Origin: Mucidula mucida
Taxonomy: Eukaryota > Basidiomycota > Agaricomycetes > Agaricales > Physalacriaceae
NCBI GenBank assembly: GCA_015501055.1
Contig: JADNYV010000008.1
Location: forward strand, 535,582-599,581
Length of the DNA stretch: 64,000 nt
Direction of reading: 5' to 3'
Numbering within the stretch: the first letter of the stretch is position 1; every line of letters begins with the position of its first letter. Made by a program: the position numbers and the translations under genes. Positions 47,847 to 62,083 of the stretch are shown in pieces. Under the pieces are notes generated by a model, which saw only the letters and a list, made by a program, of their open reading frames with translations, was not told the DNA's origin and did not search any database.

Positions 47847-49207
47847 CTAATGGGATTGTGCTGCGAGTTGAGCTTCTAGTGCAGCGATCCTAGCGAAAGC
47901 GTCAGCCTTATCAGCCAGAGCCGCCGCCTTATCGGCTAGAGCCTCCGCCAAAAATTCGTCCTTCTTGGCCAAATCTTCATCTCTTTTTGCCAAATCTTCA
48001 TCTCTTTTCGCCAAATCTTCATCTCTTTTCGCCAAATCTTCATCCTTCTGACTGAGCTGAGCTTGCATCTGCGCGATATGTTCCTCCCTTTTGCGACGTA
48101 ACTGATGATTGACGATTAGCAAACAAAAAAGGGCTTCAACGGGGAAACTCCTACCTGACTACTCTCCTTGAACGCTTTCTCCCAATATGCCCACTCTGTC
48201 TCGCATCTCTCAACTAAAGCGCTCGACGATTCTGATTTGAGCAGCAACGGGCCTTTCGCGCCTTTCCTGACCAACTGCGGTGAACGAATGGTCTCTGGGA
48301 ACAAGGCGAACCTCCCCGTATACTTGTACACCCAGTACCCCATCATACCCTTTTCCATATCCGACTCATGATCGTGAAGCGGTTCGGTGGCCGGCTCTTT
48401 GGCACATATCGAGATGATGATGTCCCACGTACACCTTGCGTACCAGTAGCACTGGGTCGCGAAAGGGTTATATGTGGGCGCTTCCTGGTGCACGACGTTC
48501 ATAATGCACGCCAGCCTCTCGACGTTGAAGCGTGCGCTGGGCGGGAACGTGAGCGTGGCCTTGTTTTTGACGTCCCGGAGAGGTGCGGGGTTGATGCGGA
48601 TGACGTCCCAAGCGTCGGTCTCCAAGCTAGAACTTGACGAATCGCGCGAAGAGCGCGTGAGGGACGCCTTCACACCACCACCGGCCTCGGGGCGTCGGGG
48701 TGGGGTTCCCTTAGTAGTGGCCGCTTTATCGGCGACGGGGACAGATGGGGATTGGGAGGTGGATTCAGACACGATGCCGCTGGCGGGAGCGGCACTGGTC
48801 GAGGTGACGCTGCCAGAGGTGGCGCGGGCCTGTAATGCGCCGATGTCCTCGTACCCAGGGGGCTGCTTGGAGAAGCGCTCCGCTGAGATCAAGCATCGAT
48901 GCTCGTCAGACAGCTGCCCGTCGGGAGTGACCCAGGCGACATATACCATCATAAACTCGTGGTATGGGGCCTCCGGAGCTTTGCAATATTCGATTTTGGT
49001 GACTCTGTTCTCGAGGGAGAGGTCGACACCAAGGCGCTCGCACTCGCGGCGGAAGATCTCTAGAAGTTGGCCAGGGTGGCCGCCTACGACGACGCTACTA
49101 GAGAAGAGGTAATTGTTGCGTGGGGCAGGACGAGGCGCAGATGTATCCTGGGGGGTGCGTGTCATGATGGAGGACAGGAAACTTCGGAGCGTAGAGAACA
49201 TGCCCAT
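47847..49207 (-). CDS. Unknown lineage-restricted protein with C-terminal coiled coil
   Basis: Two exons (joined by GTAGGA...ATCATCAG) give about 430 residues. The N-terminal half (PGQLLEIFRRECERLGVDL, EFMMVYVAWVTPDGQLSDE) looks globular. A Ser/Thr/Pro-rich low-complexity linker follows, then a second folded block (ARFNVERLACIMNVVHQEAP, FATQCYWYARCTWDIIISI) of a type I associate with uncharacterised mushroom gene families. The C-terminus is a long charged coiled coil with four near-identical heptads (DEDLAKR) and Ala-rich repeats (ALADKAAALADKADAF). No signal peptide or transmembrane helix. Function unknown. Confidence 0.7.
47962..48045. repeat. 21-bp tandem repeat encoding DEDLAKR heptads
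   Basis: About four consecutive 21-bp units, nearly identical at the DNA level, within the coiled-coil exon. Length variation by slippage is expected. Confidence 0.85.
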
Positions 49208-50967
49208 GTTTGCGGTTCAAGTACTTTGACGGACACAGAGCGTGGAAACAGGTCAACACGCTTGAGTTCCGTGTTCAGCAGTGAAGTATTCACCGCTCTG
49301 TTGAGAAAACCGGCCAGCAGCGAGGTGAATGCCGTGAAGAGGATTGCGGTATAAGTATAAATGAAGGTCGCGTGTAGAATTACGTTGATCTTCAAGAACG
49401 TGTTGGAAGGAATAAGTTCTCACGATAAATGATCGTTTACGAGATCAAAGCTGCGATAGCTCCGGTATTCTCTTTCCGCGCAACTGGACGCTACTGGCAA
49501 AGGACGGTTGAACGAGATAGACCGCGTTGAAAATCCAACGGGAACGGTAATGTTGGGAAGCATGGTCCACAATGAAGCCCACACGCGCAAAAGCATATCA
49601 TGACGTTGACTTATTTTAATATAAACAAGCGTGTTCTGCCGTGCTACTTCAATGTGTAGATTACATTTAGATCATTCGTTCATCACTCAGTCCTGAATCA
49701 GATAAGTTTTGAAGGTGCGCTCATGGCCAAGGTAAATTAACACACGAGTTACCTGGATATGGTCAAAATTTCAAGAGGCTGAGGGGAGCTCATAGTCAAT
49801 CACTACATCTTCATTCAAAAAGTGGTGGCATAAGATACCAACTATCACGGTACAGCACACATGTATCAAGCGCCAGAAGGAGCGGAGCTAACTGAACGAG
49901 GCATGACAAAGAACATCTCGTCGGTTAGCTTCTGCTAACTGAAATTGGGACCAATTTCTACCATTAATATCAACCGATTTCAGTTAAAACCTTTAGTATC
50001 TTGCCCGCCCTACCCGATGACTGCAATCGGAAGTCCGCATCCATAGTCAGGACTTTGTACAGGTGGCGGGACTATTATGCGACTAGAAGTAGCCGGATGG
50101 ATCGCAGCGGTCTATATCCGAGTGCCCTATTAAGCATTTCGTCTCATGGCAGAGAGATGCATAGCAAGGTAGGTATTATAATGTCTGATGTCTTGTGCAG
50201 TTGCCTGAAGCAAGTATGGCATCGTCTTTGCGTCCGTGGTGGAGGCAGAAGCGATTCTGACCTCCCAAAATGGAAGGGCGGCGGCGGCGTGGCGGGATGC
50301 TAAGTTATATGTATATAACTGACGAGATTATAGTTGTATACATAGACTCGAAATGAACGGCATACACAATTTGTGCTCTCTTAGAATCGGGGTGCATTCT
50401 GCGTCAAGAGCCACCGGGGAGATTAGTGAACAATTCAAAGGGTCTAAATATAAGAGATGTTCGACATTGTACATGCAATGGCGGCCAGACAGGACTATCC
50501 CTGTATCGCCTTGTGTCTATGGTCCGCGTAACTAGTGAGGCTTGATAGGTTTAGCTGAGCAAAAAGGCTCGCTAACGCGCAAACAGATGCACATGTTCCA
50601 GAAAGCAAGTCTCTGGGTCAAGTAATAATGAAGACATATGTGATGCACGCTCATAGAGATATGACCGTATTTTGGACTGCAAATTGTCTCAATGTGTCCG
50701 CGAATGGGTACGGTACACAACTCTATTCTCCAAGTGTAACCAGAATATCATAGAGCCGTACATCGTTGCTGTTTTGTCTGATTTTCCGTTGGGCATCCTG
50801 AGCGCGCGATAATATCAAAAGCCTCTTCTCCAAATGACGTCGACTCGCTGAATTCACAGCAACACGCGGCACACAATGTAAACCTAAACCCCATCTCTAG
50901 AACCATTGTAGTATTGTGCGAAAACATTATAAAAGTACAACAATAACTTAGCGTCCGTCCGATACAA
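49208..50967. other. 1.8 kb, A+T-richer, no gene seen
   Basis: No frame longer than about 100 codons and no recognisable motif. It leads into the rearranged transposon-rich region. Confidence 0.35.
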
Positions 50968-51757
50968 TCAAATCGTCGCCGCCCACGCCTGGAGATCAAT
51001 AGTGTCATTCCGTGCCATTTCTATCCATTTGAATTGCTAACACGAGATGAGCATCCAACACTACTTGATGAATGATCGCGCTTACACTTAATGTCCTGGG
51101 CATGCCTCTAAGCTCTGCGTTCTTATCAAGACATGAGTCAACAAACTCTGCTGCCTCGGCGGGGAAGAGCCGAGTGCCGTCTGGAGTCATGTCCATCAAC
51201 CGGGGAGCAGGCTCTTTGACAATTTGGTGCATGAGCTCGATGATGCTCATGGTGAGTTTTGAGCCGTGCAAGGAGACACCACAACTTTTCCGGCAGCTTA
51301 CGGGCGATGTTGGTGCTGCGGGACGGAGATAGTCATCGTCGTCGCCTTCGTCGTCTGAATATGAGTCGTTGAAAGGAAAGCGGCCGTGCGCGAGCTCAAT
51401 GAGTGTTATGCCAAGGGACCACACGTCAGATTTGATTATGTAATCGCCGCCTTGGATTCATTCGGGCTGGAATGAGGTGAGGGTGAGAGGGAGCGGGAGG
51501 ATATGCAACGTACGCTCATGTATATGGAGGTCCCTACAAAGGAGTTCACGATCACATTTATGAGTTCCCCAGACACGCCAAAGTCGCATAGCTTGATGTC
51601 GCCAGACAAGTTGAGAAGGATATTGGACGGTTTGATGTCTAGTACGCAATGAGAGGGGATGAGATGAGGGTGAAAGAACGGTACCGCGATGAATAATTCG
51701 ATGGACATCGTAGAGATAACCCAAGCCCTCAAGAACACAAAGCGCCACCTTGCCAAC
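50968..51757 (-). pseudogene. MAPKK (Ste7/Fuz7-like) fragment, C-lobe only
   Basis: The C-lobe of a dual-specificity kinase is nearly complete: [75 protein letters not shown], and a terminal exon ending LQAWAATI, typical of fungal Ste7-type MAPKKs. The N-lobe (glycine loop, ATP lysine) is absent: at about 51757 the sequence switches abruptly to a 55-bp segment shared with the sulfhydrylase promoter. The APE-equivalent reads PE then TGA at 51458-51460 where CGA (Arg) is expected. It is non-functional as it stands; the missing half could lie beyond the right edge if this is an insertion rather than a truncation. Confidence 0.8.
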
Positions 51758-51811
51758 TGAGTTCGCATCAAGTACGAAGATCAGTGGCTGTGATCCATTT
51801 GATTTTGTATA
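51757..51811. repeat. 55-bp copy of sulfhydrylase upstream sequence
   Basis: It matches about 42658-42712 with two or three differences, and abuts both the MAPKK break and the copied sulfhydrylase exons. It marks the left end of a duplicated block with an internal 340-bp deletion. Confidence 0.75.
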
Positions 51812-52231
<420 letters not shown>

Positions 52232-52576
52232 CTTGGGAGATGCCGACTGCCGTCGGCAGAACCCTTTGCTGGACGGTGGGCGGAACACGGTAAGAGATAC
52301 TGTAGCGTTTCAACTGTATATTCTCATATTGGATCACGCTGCCTCACAAACCAAACCTATACATATAGCATATTGCGTCACGGAGCCTCTTAGCCAGGCA
52401 CAAGCATCCAAAAGTGGAAATTTCAGGTCCCGCCTGTGGCGGGCCTGTCCAAATAAGGGAATTTAAGGGTCTGTGAAGCTGTTCACTGTAAGTTCGCAGC
52501 ATATCGGGTCACAAGCTGCGAACCTACAGTCGAAACACTACAGTACAAGTACATATTGTGGGTAATTTACACGTAT

Positions 52577-53730
52577 TTAAGTAGTATATTTTTTTGCCTT
52601 CTTCGCTGATGATGCCTCGGGAAGTGATCTCGGGATTTTCCTTTTTTTGGGGGAAGGGGTTACGGCGGATGGGGCAGGAGGCAACAAGATCCTGATCTGC
52701 TCAATGTTTGCGGTGTACGTATCCACCTTTTTATTGGTTCCCTTCTTGCTTTTCGATTCATCGATAGTCCAATGACTGAGATTGAAGGCAATGAGAGTGG
52801 TGGCTCCTCTGAGCGCTGTTTTGTAGTCAGATGGCTTCAGCAAGTGGCCGCTCTTGTTGTACGCCGGCAATGGGACAATATCATGTATCTTTTTTCGCGT
52901 AAGGTCACAAGTGCCTCCGCGCCTTCATCGGTTGTTGATGGCCAGTTTTGCAGCAACCAAGGGTCAGCATCTCAAGAGCACAATAAAACCGTTAACATGA
53001 GCGGAGGGTAGTGTAATGAAGCAACATACCGTCCGTATTCTCTGATTTGGCGTCCGTCGTGTTGTCTTCATCACAATTCTCGTCTTCATCATAATTCTTG
53101 TCTTTATCACGATTCTCGTCTTCATCACGACTCTCTTTTTTCTTACGACTCTATGTCATTGTTAGTCAATAGTAGATAGTCTATGGAACGAAACGGACTT
53201 GGAAGAGACCGTGTTTGAATTTAAGCTTCTTACCGGTATCATCATGAATCCCTGTTTGTCTTTGAAGTGAGGTGTTTCAGCCATCTTTTGGATCTGGTCT
53301 AGGACAGTCATAGCGAGGGACCAGTCTTTGGTAAACACAGAAGCGTGAGTGGATGCATCAGGTGCCACACCTATGAACAAGAGTTTTGTGTCGACGATTG
53401 ATTTGGTGTACATTGTTCCTCCGCGCCACCCGCCATCTGGAGCGAGCCAAAAGCCGTCTTCAGCAATTTGTGCAACCACAGTGAGTGTGGCCGGGCGCCA
53501 GGTAACAGTTTCTATCAGTTACAGTCATACTGAATTTGCAGTTAAGGTTATAAAGGTTTACCGCTGTCTTTTTTCTTCCTTCTTGTTTCATCTGTCTCAA
53601 TACCATTGACCAGAATAAGCACATTCTTGTCTTGTTCCCAGTGAACTTTTGTGGCGGGATTTACAGTCTGACCAACATAGAAGTGTTTGTTGTTTGCCAG
53701 GTATTGTAAGTGAATGTTATGAATTGCCAT
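52577..53730 (-). CDS. Unknown gene carried inside the insertion
   Basis: Four exons: MAIHNIHLQYLANNKHFYVG ... NVLILVNGIETDETRRKK, TVTWRPATLTVVAQIAEDG ... GFMMIP, a charged Asp/Glu/Lys/Asn-rich spacer, and PWLLQNWPSTTDEGAE ... AYNKSGHLLKPSDYKTALR ... with a basic Lys-rich tail (SPKKRKIPRS, SSAKKAKKYTT) like a nuclear signal. About 310 residues. One base is missing in an A-run (T-run 52890-52895 on the plus strand); seven A instead of six restores the frame. ATG 53730 lies at the very edge of the repeat that supplies its promoter. Compared with the Helitron ORFs it has no in-frame stops, so it may be younger or under selection. I do not recognise the family. Confidence 0.55.
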
Positions 53731-54244
53731 ATTTTCACATTTTCACATCTTATCATATCTTATTGGGGGCTTGTCTTATCAACCAACGGACTGTTTCATC
53801 ATCTGTTTTGTCACTAATCATACTCCTTTTCATTACCGAAGCCGTACTCATGTTGGACACACACCCAACACATGGATGACATTATACATGCCAATACCTC
53901 ATGGACTTCCCATTGTATACACACCACCGACATTTGTAGCACATATGATTGTTTCAGTATTATTACTTACATGCAGTTACCACTTGTATTTAATGGTTTC
54001 ACGGACTAGTAGCATACAACACTGGGTCAAGGGCATGGAGTTAACCCTAGCGGAAACACGTATGAACAAGGAGTCCCAAACACAGACTTACTAGTATATA
54101 AGCAGTAGCGTAGCATCATTGTACTTTAGTTCCGATCTCATTTATACACCTGGCCTAGCCTAGTCTTACGAACACAAACACTTTCTTCCTTAGTTCTTGC
54201 TGTGGTACCTGGTATAGTCTTGTGGCTATAGTCAGTCGCTAACA
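53717..54244 (-). repeat. Inverted 0.53-kb repeat, left copy (LTR-like)
   Basis: Reverse-strand sequence runs from TGTTAGCGACTGACTATAGCC (at 54244) to ATGGCAATTCATAA (at 53717). It matches 59037-59567 in opposite orientation, roughly 85-90% by eye. It contains TATATACTAG and other promoter-like A+T blocks and ends at the start codon of the unknown leftward gene. Confidence 0.8.
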
Positions 54245-54449
54245 GCGAACATCTTTCAAGTCGTCAATGGTAATCATAGTGGTGGTGTGGGAAGAGTCTG
54301 CAACAGTTTGGGAGTTTTGTACAGCGAGATTACTGGTAATGGTGTTTGCCATTGGTGACGAACATTATGGCACATGGGTGACGGGTGTATTATATGGGAA
54401 CAGAGTGTGTGTGTTTGTAAGCAGAGACAATTTTCTTTGCAGCTTGTCG

Positions 54450-57400
54450 TCATGGCATCTCATTCAATCGCGGTGAACGCGGTTGAGACTCTTAATCATT
54501 TGACTTGTCAAGAGCTCTTAACTTTTATACGACCCACCTTGAAAGTTCCCTGCGCAAAATATCATTGGAAGGCATCGTTAATTGACTTTATTATTGCCAA
54601 TGCACCAGTATCAGTACTGGACGAGTTGTGTGTTTAAGCAGTTGAAAAGGAAGAGAGGAAGAATGAGGTGAAAGAAAAGAAGAGAGAAGATAAGAAGAGG
54701 AAACATGCCAATGACACCGCTACTCGTTGTGTCGCTCAACACGTCAAAGTCAATGATGACAACAAACATGATATATTTCTGAAAGCGTCGCCGCAAGAGC
54801 AGGTTCATTCTTGTTATTGGGTGTTTTACAACGTTAGCGGCCAGACTTGTGGATAGGATTTGTGCCTGTGGAGTACCAGCAGTTGTCATTTGCCGAGCAG
54901 TTACTTATGGCGCAGTACTATCCTCGTGTTTATGTGTTCAAGTTATGGCCGAAAGGTGGTATATGCAATACCGACCATTTACAGCATGGCATGCGTGGGA
55001 ACGTGACAAGCTACGAACACAATATGAGTGGGATTGCGTCGATGTTGGAAGGAAATCTCATGCCTCGACTAGTAGCGGTTCTTGCATCAGTGCTATCAGT
55101 GACCTTTATTGGGTTGTAAAAGCTGCCGAAGAATTGGATGCGGAGCACATTTTGTGTTTGTTGAGCAGTTGTTGCAGAGGCACTTTGGTGAGCAAAGATC
55201 AACAATCCAGAGAACTATGGACACATCGAAGTTAACAAAGAGTGCTTGCGGGGTTTACCAGTTGACAGTGTTCCAACGGAAATTCTCAGCGTTGTTTGAC
55301 AAAATAGAGATGTAGGAGTCATTGATGAAGAGGATGATAATTATGTTCCTACGACGGAAGATGACGGTAAGTTGTGTGATTATGGATCTTTATAGTGGTG
55401 TTATGAATCTTGTGCAGATTAGGACACTGGAGAAGGTAGCAATGTGAACATGGATATTGATGAAGCAGGTAAATATACCATTAGCTTTAAACGGAAATGT
55501 TGATGACCACCAATTAGATTCAACGGGGCCAGATGTGGTTCCGTTGAAGTTTTCCAGTAGCGTTGATACAGATTTAACGGGACTTTCCGGCAACGAACTC
55601 ATGCAGTGGGGATTGAAAAATTTGTTGGAAACAGAAGGCAAAGGATGTTATGCTGTTTGTCATGGCAGATAACCTGTCAATGATTTCAGGTTTGAAAAGA
55701 CGAGTGATGGGGAACCGGAAATGGGGCGTTAACGTACCAATTTCTTTGTAAAAGCATTCCCAATCCTTTATCCCTATGGACGAGGTTGCATCAAAGCGGA
55801 GCGCGTCAGGAACGTGGATTTCCGCAAACACATTTAATGGTCTCTGCATTATTACAATCAATGTTTTTGTCAACACAAAACGTTTCCGTTTATTGTATTT
55901 GGGATGGTACAAAGAAGAGAGGCGTTATTTTCTACGCGGCTTCAAATGCGTCGGAAGACTTTCAAACACGATGCATGTCTGCTTTCTACTCTGACATTAG
56001 ACAAGATGAAGACTGCGGAACATCAGGAGGAGTTGCACAAACCTATTACAGACACCACAGTAAAACTGCTTTAATCTCATATGCATATCACTGCAGGACG
56101 CATCATGGCAACTGATTCTGGACATTACAAAATGCAAACACAAATTTGGTCGACTTCCATTGCATTCAATATGCCATCCCTTTGGATCACTATCAATCCA
56201 TGTGATCTTCACAATCCCATTGCCCAAATTTTTGCAGGTGAGGATATTGACATGGATGCGTTTTTGGCTTCTGCGGGACCTGATAAGGATTGACAAGCAT
56301 AAAACATATCTGATGATCCTTATGCAGCAGCAAAGTTCTTTCATTTTCTAATTTGTGCCTTCTGAAGACCATTTTTGGGGTGAAGGTGTCGAAGTTTCAA
56401 GTGAAAAGTGGTGCGGGAGTGTTTGGAAGAGTTCGTGCCTATTTTGGAGCAGTTGAAGCGCAAGGTCGTGGCAGTTTGCATCTTCATATGCTTCTGTGGC
56501 TGGCAAACGCGCCAACGTGGGAGGAGATGTTAAAAAGGCTGAAGTCGGAAGAGTTTTGAGACCGCATTTGGGATTTCATCCGCGCAAATTTGCAAGCGTA
56601 CGTTCCGGGTGTAGAATCTGAAGAGTTGTTGAAGAATATTCCGAACAAGAAGGAAATTGTGTACTCATGTCCCCCTCATCCTGATTCTCCAAACTATGTC
56701 GCCGCCTTGGACTTTTTCAAGTTATGTGTCGTGCACGGCAAGCAATACCATCAGTGCAAGCTCAGGCAATGCATTGTTCCAGACAAACACGGTGTGTATT
56801 AGTGCAAGCATTATTGCCCATTTCCATGTTCGCCCACGGATTTTGTGAAGGAGAATGGCAAATGGGGAAGTTGAAGAGAGTATGGGAAAATGAATGGATG
56901 GGTCTTGGCAATCATGATTAATGGCCAATGCAATAACAATGGAAAACTCTTAACGAATGATGAAGACACGCAAGCGTATGATTTCTATATGAGCGGTTAT
57001 GCGTTGAAAAAACAGGGCAGACAGTATAACTTATCTGCTCTTTTGGCGCGAGAGCTTGCATAATCTGCAGGAGCAACAATGATTATTGTTGTTTTGTCTG
57101 TGTCATGCCATCAATCAAGAGCAGGAATTGGGTGCTCCAATGGTTATCAGTTTGTTGATGAATTGGGGTGAGTTTATTGGTTGCACCAGTATATCTCTAT
57201 CTATTGGTCGTCATTTGTGGGCCATCTTTTCAAACATCATGTGAACCTTTGTTCAGGAAACAGGTACGTGTATGCAATCATGATTCTTCAAACAATAATC
57301 TTCCTGTCTAGACATCCATCCGAACAGGAAAAGACGACACATGATGAAGAAACAGGGGATGCCAAAGAAGATGAGGAAAGTAAACGATTTGAGAAGGATG

Positions 57401-58548
57401 CTCAAGACGCAGAGGTAACAATTACATTCCCGCCACGAAGCAAGAGATGTTCACTTTAAATTTAGGATGGCAACAACCTTGTAACACTGGAAACAGACAT
57501 TGACGGTCACATCTTGTCAAAATGCCAAGTTACCAATTATCATTGTCAAGGTGATGAGCTCATATTGATGAATGTCCTAGATTTCCTGGTGAATACATAT
57601 GAAGAAGATATCGCCAAGAGTCCTCACGGATCAAATGTTGGGGACAGTAATATTAACGATGACCGTGTTTGTCGCCAACGGGGGAGACAACCAAATGAAC
57701 GCATCCGTTACTTGGCGCAGCATCCAAATTATGCGAGAAAGACTCGTGTTGTTTGCAGCAAACGGCATCGGTCACTACCAAATTTTATTGGTCAATATTT
57801 TCCACAACGAGATAACAGCAAGCCGATGTCGCATGCGTTCTACTGTGCTAGCATGTTGATGTTGCTGAAACCATGGAGAAACGTTTAGACGGATCTGAAG
57901 CTACCAAACAAAACGTGGTCAGATGCATTCACCAATTTCATGGAACAGACAAAAAAATGTACCCAAGATATCGTGGTCAACATTCAGTACTATTACAAAT
58001 GTTGCATAGCTGCTGATAAAGAACAAGCTCAAGAAGATGAACATTGGGCACGGGGACCAACGACTGGCCATTTTGAAGATGATGATGATGCAGAATTTAA
58101 GCAAGAGCATGACGACATTGGAGAAGAGTTAAGTGAAGAGGGTTTAGCGGCGTTAAAAGCGGGCAATATCTCAATGAGGGAAGTTCTCCACGGATGCCTG
58201 GCAGTTTATTGTGCAAAGGACACCAATCTATTTCAACCGAGTCAGCGAGAATGGACGATTTGCAGTGAAGGTGATATGTGTAAAGCTACATGCGATGATC
58301 ACATGCGGCTGAAAACATGGGAGGCAAAGATGGCGATGGCTGCGAGCGGACAAGATACAGCTTCCACCAATCATCAATCAGACACCGAGGAACAGGATCA
58401 TGAATGTAACATGGGTGGTTGCGTTGAACGTATGGAGGACATTCATAGCAAAGGTGGTATAAGTGGGCCGGGGACAATTAACAATGTGGATGGTACAGAA
58501 GAAGCGCTTGACGCGATAGATATCAACCGATTGAAAGAGGACCAATGA
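54450..58548 (+). pseudogene. Helitron Rep region, degenerate
   Basis: Pieces in order match a fungal Helitron replicase: a leading HLTCQELLTFIRPTLKVP segment, LLMAQYYPRVYVFKLWPKGG ... MRGNVTSYEHN (DUF6570-like), SSVDTDLTGLSGNELMQWGL, then the Helitron-like N domain (PSLWITINPCDLHNPIAQIF, AGEDIDMDAFLASAGPD) and the HUH nuclease motif GRGSLHLHMLLWL at about 56470. Further pieces (ESEELLKNIPNKKEIVYSCP, NERIRYLAQHPNYARKTRVV, YCASMLMLLKPWR) follow in order. Frames change repeatedly and stops interrupt conserved blocks (for example EEF-stop-DRI at 56557). It is a dead copy. Confidence 0.85.
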
Positions 58549-60724
58549 CGAGCATATGATATCATTACCTGGCATCTTAACGAGACAATGGTTGGTCACA
58601 AATTACCTCCTCTGTGAATGATCCTGTGCGGTGAAGGAGGTACTGGAAAATTGTGTGTCATTCAAAGCGTCACTGAGGCGTTCCAAAATCACGGCTATGT
58701 GGGATTACTATTGAAAGCTGTATATACGGGTGAGTGGACATATTCGAAGAATGCAATATAATAATTCACATATCACAGGAATTGCAGCTTCATTGATTTA
58801 TGGAAAAAACACTACATGTCATTGGTCATATCGTGGTGGACGCAAAAGGCAACGCGGACCTGAGCGACAATATTAAACAAAAATTACAAGAGTTTTGGAA
58901 GGAGATCACATACCTCATCATTGGACGATACTCTATGATATCAAAAACCTTCCTCGCTCGTCTCTTAAGGCGCATTTCTGTTGGCAAAGAGACATCAAAC
59001 GGTCTGATAACAGACCGCTCATTTGGAGGTGTTAACTGTTAGCGACTGACTAAGCCACGAGACTCAACCAGGTACCACAGCAAGAACTAAAGAAGAGAAA
59101 ATGTTCGCGTTCATAAGACTAGGCTAGGCCAGGTGTATAAACGAGATCAGAAACTAAAGTACAATGATACTACACTACTGCTTATATACTAGTAAGCCTG
59201 TGTTTGGGACTCCTTGTCCATACGTGTTTCCGCTAGGGATAACTCCACGCCCTTGACCCAGTGTTGTATGCTACTAGTCCGTGAAACCATTAAATACGAG
59301 TGGTAACTGCATGTAAGTAATAATACTAAAACGACCATGTGTGCTACAAGTGTCGGTGGTGTGTATACAATAGGAAATTCATGAGGTGTCGGCATATATG
59401 ACGTCATCCATGTGTTGGGCGTGTGTCCGACATGAGTACGGCTTCGGTAATAAAACAGAGTATGATTGATGACGCAACAGATGATGAAACAGTCCGTTGG
59501 TTGATAAGACAAGGCCCCCGATAAGATATGATAAGATGTGAAAATGTGAAAATATGGCGATTCATAATACACGTGTGTATGTCTCGCTTATGTTATATGT
59601 ACACGTGTAGCACAGATGTTATAGGTACACAGGCTCCGAATGTACACCTTGTCCGAAGACCACCATCATGTCTGCGCGGCTAGCCGAGTCCGCATACCTA
59701 CACATGGCTATAGTCAGTCGTTAACACGCATGATATACAAGGAATTTACCACTGTGGTCATTCTAAAACAACAGATGAGGATCACAGATTGCGGATGGCG
59801 TGATTTATTGACGCACCTTTGATATGGTTACGTAGACGAAGCGGACGTTGATATGTTGCATAGTTTAGTCGTCAATCAGGAAAACGAAACAGACTACAAC
59901 ACGACACCTTAGAACGACATGTCACTTGTTACACCACGACACACGGTACAAAATGAATGGAACTATGAGGCGATGCGCAAGCATTGTCGGGAGACGCACA
60001 AACATTTGTATATTTCACATGCGGAGGATACAATTGGAGGACGACAGATGACGCTGAAGGAGCGCTATGTGTTAGCAATGCGCAAGCCAGCAAAATAAAA
60101 ACAGAAGCGCAAAGATTTACCGGAGATGGTAGAAGTTGCCATTGGGGCAAAAGTGCTGGTAACGCAGAACATCGAAACAGATCTTGACATTGCCAATGGA
60201 ACGCGGGGCACAATTGTGGATATCAAACGCGAGCCACCACACGAACACAACAAGGACATAATCGACTTGAAGTATCCACTGGCATATATCCTCGTTAAAT
60301 TGAAGAAGACGCGTCTGAAGCAATTGCCCGGTTTAGAAGCGGGTGTCATTCCTATTCGACCTATCGTTCAAAAGATGCGCGTGAACGTTTCCGAAGGAAA
60401 ATCAAAAACACGCGCAATAACGCGGACTCAGTATCCCATTACACCAGCATATGCATTTACAGATTATTGCTTGCAAGAACAGACAATTTTGAGTGTCATG
60501 GTTGATTTGGCGAAACCTCCAAGCGGGAGGTTGAGCTTGTTTAACATGTACGTGGCATTGTCCCGCAGTTCGGGGAGGGATACAATCTGATTGCTCAGAG
60601 ACGTGGATGTAGAGACGTTGAGGAGTGCACATGAACCAGAGTTAATGCAAGAAGATGATAGGTTGAAAAGATTGAATGAAACGACGAGGATAGGATGGGA
60701 TAAAATACGAACGACGGATGAGTA
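58549..60724 (+). pseudogene. Helitron PIF1-like helicase, interrupted
   Basis: It continues the Rep frame: MVGHKLPPL-stop-MILCGEGGTGK (Walker A, 58633 on; stop is TGA at 58615), GYVGLLLKAVYTGIAASLI, ITYLIIGRYSMISKTFLA, SFGGVN. A 690-bp repeat then interrupts it (59037-59726). After it come MIYKEFTTVVILKQQMRITD, IGAKVLVTQNIETDLDIANG, PITPAYAFTDYCLQEQT and RLSLFNMYVALSRSSGRDTI, the last motifs of PIF1-family helicases. The FHQFPP-type motif II segment is missing at the repeat junction, so sequence was lost there. Confidence 0.85.
59037..59726 (+). repeat. 690-bp LTR-like element inside the helicase
   Basis: It starts TGTTAGCGACTGACT and ends AGTCAGTCGTTAACA, so the ends are imperfect 15-bp inverted repeats with TG...CA termini, as in a solo LTR. 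It contains TTATATACTAG. The first 531 bp match the left copy at 53717-54244 inverted; the last 156 bp do not occur there. A clear target duplication was not found; TTAAC occurs just before the start and within the last bases. Confidence 0.7.
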
Positions 60725-60926
60725 ATGCAAACATAATACATGTTTGACAGTGATGAGTCAAGACCGGCAGGCATCTTTTGGCTCAAATTTGACAGACAGG
60801 TGACGTAGTCTGTAAGAATTGGAGGGGCACAGCCACGAATGTGTATTCCAAACGAAAGAGGCTGTGAAGAGAGTGTGGATGTATTTACAAATTCACATGA
60901 GACAGTGGCACAATTAAAGAAAATGA

Positions 60927-62083
<1,157 letters not shown>

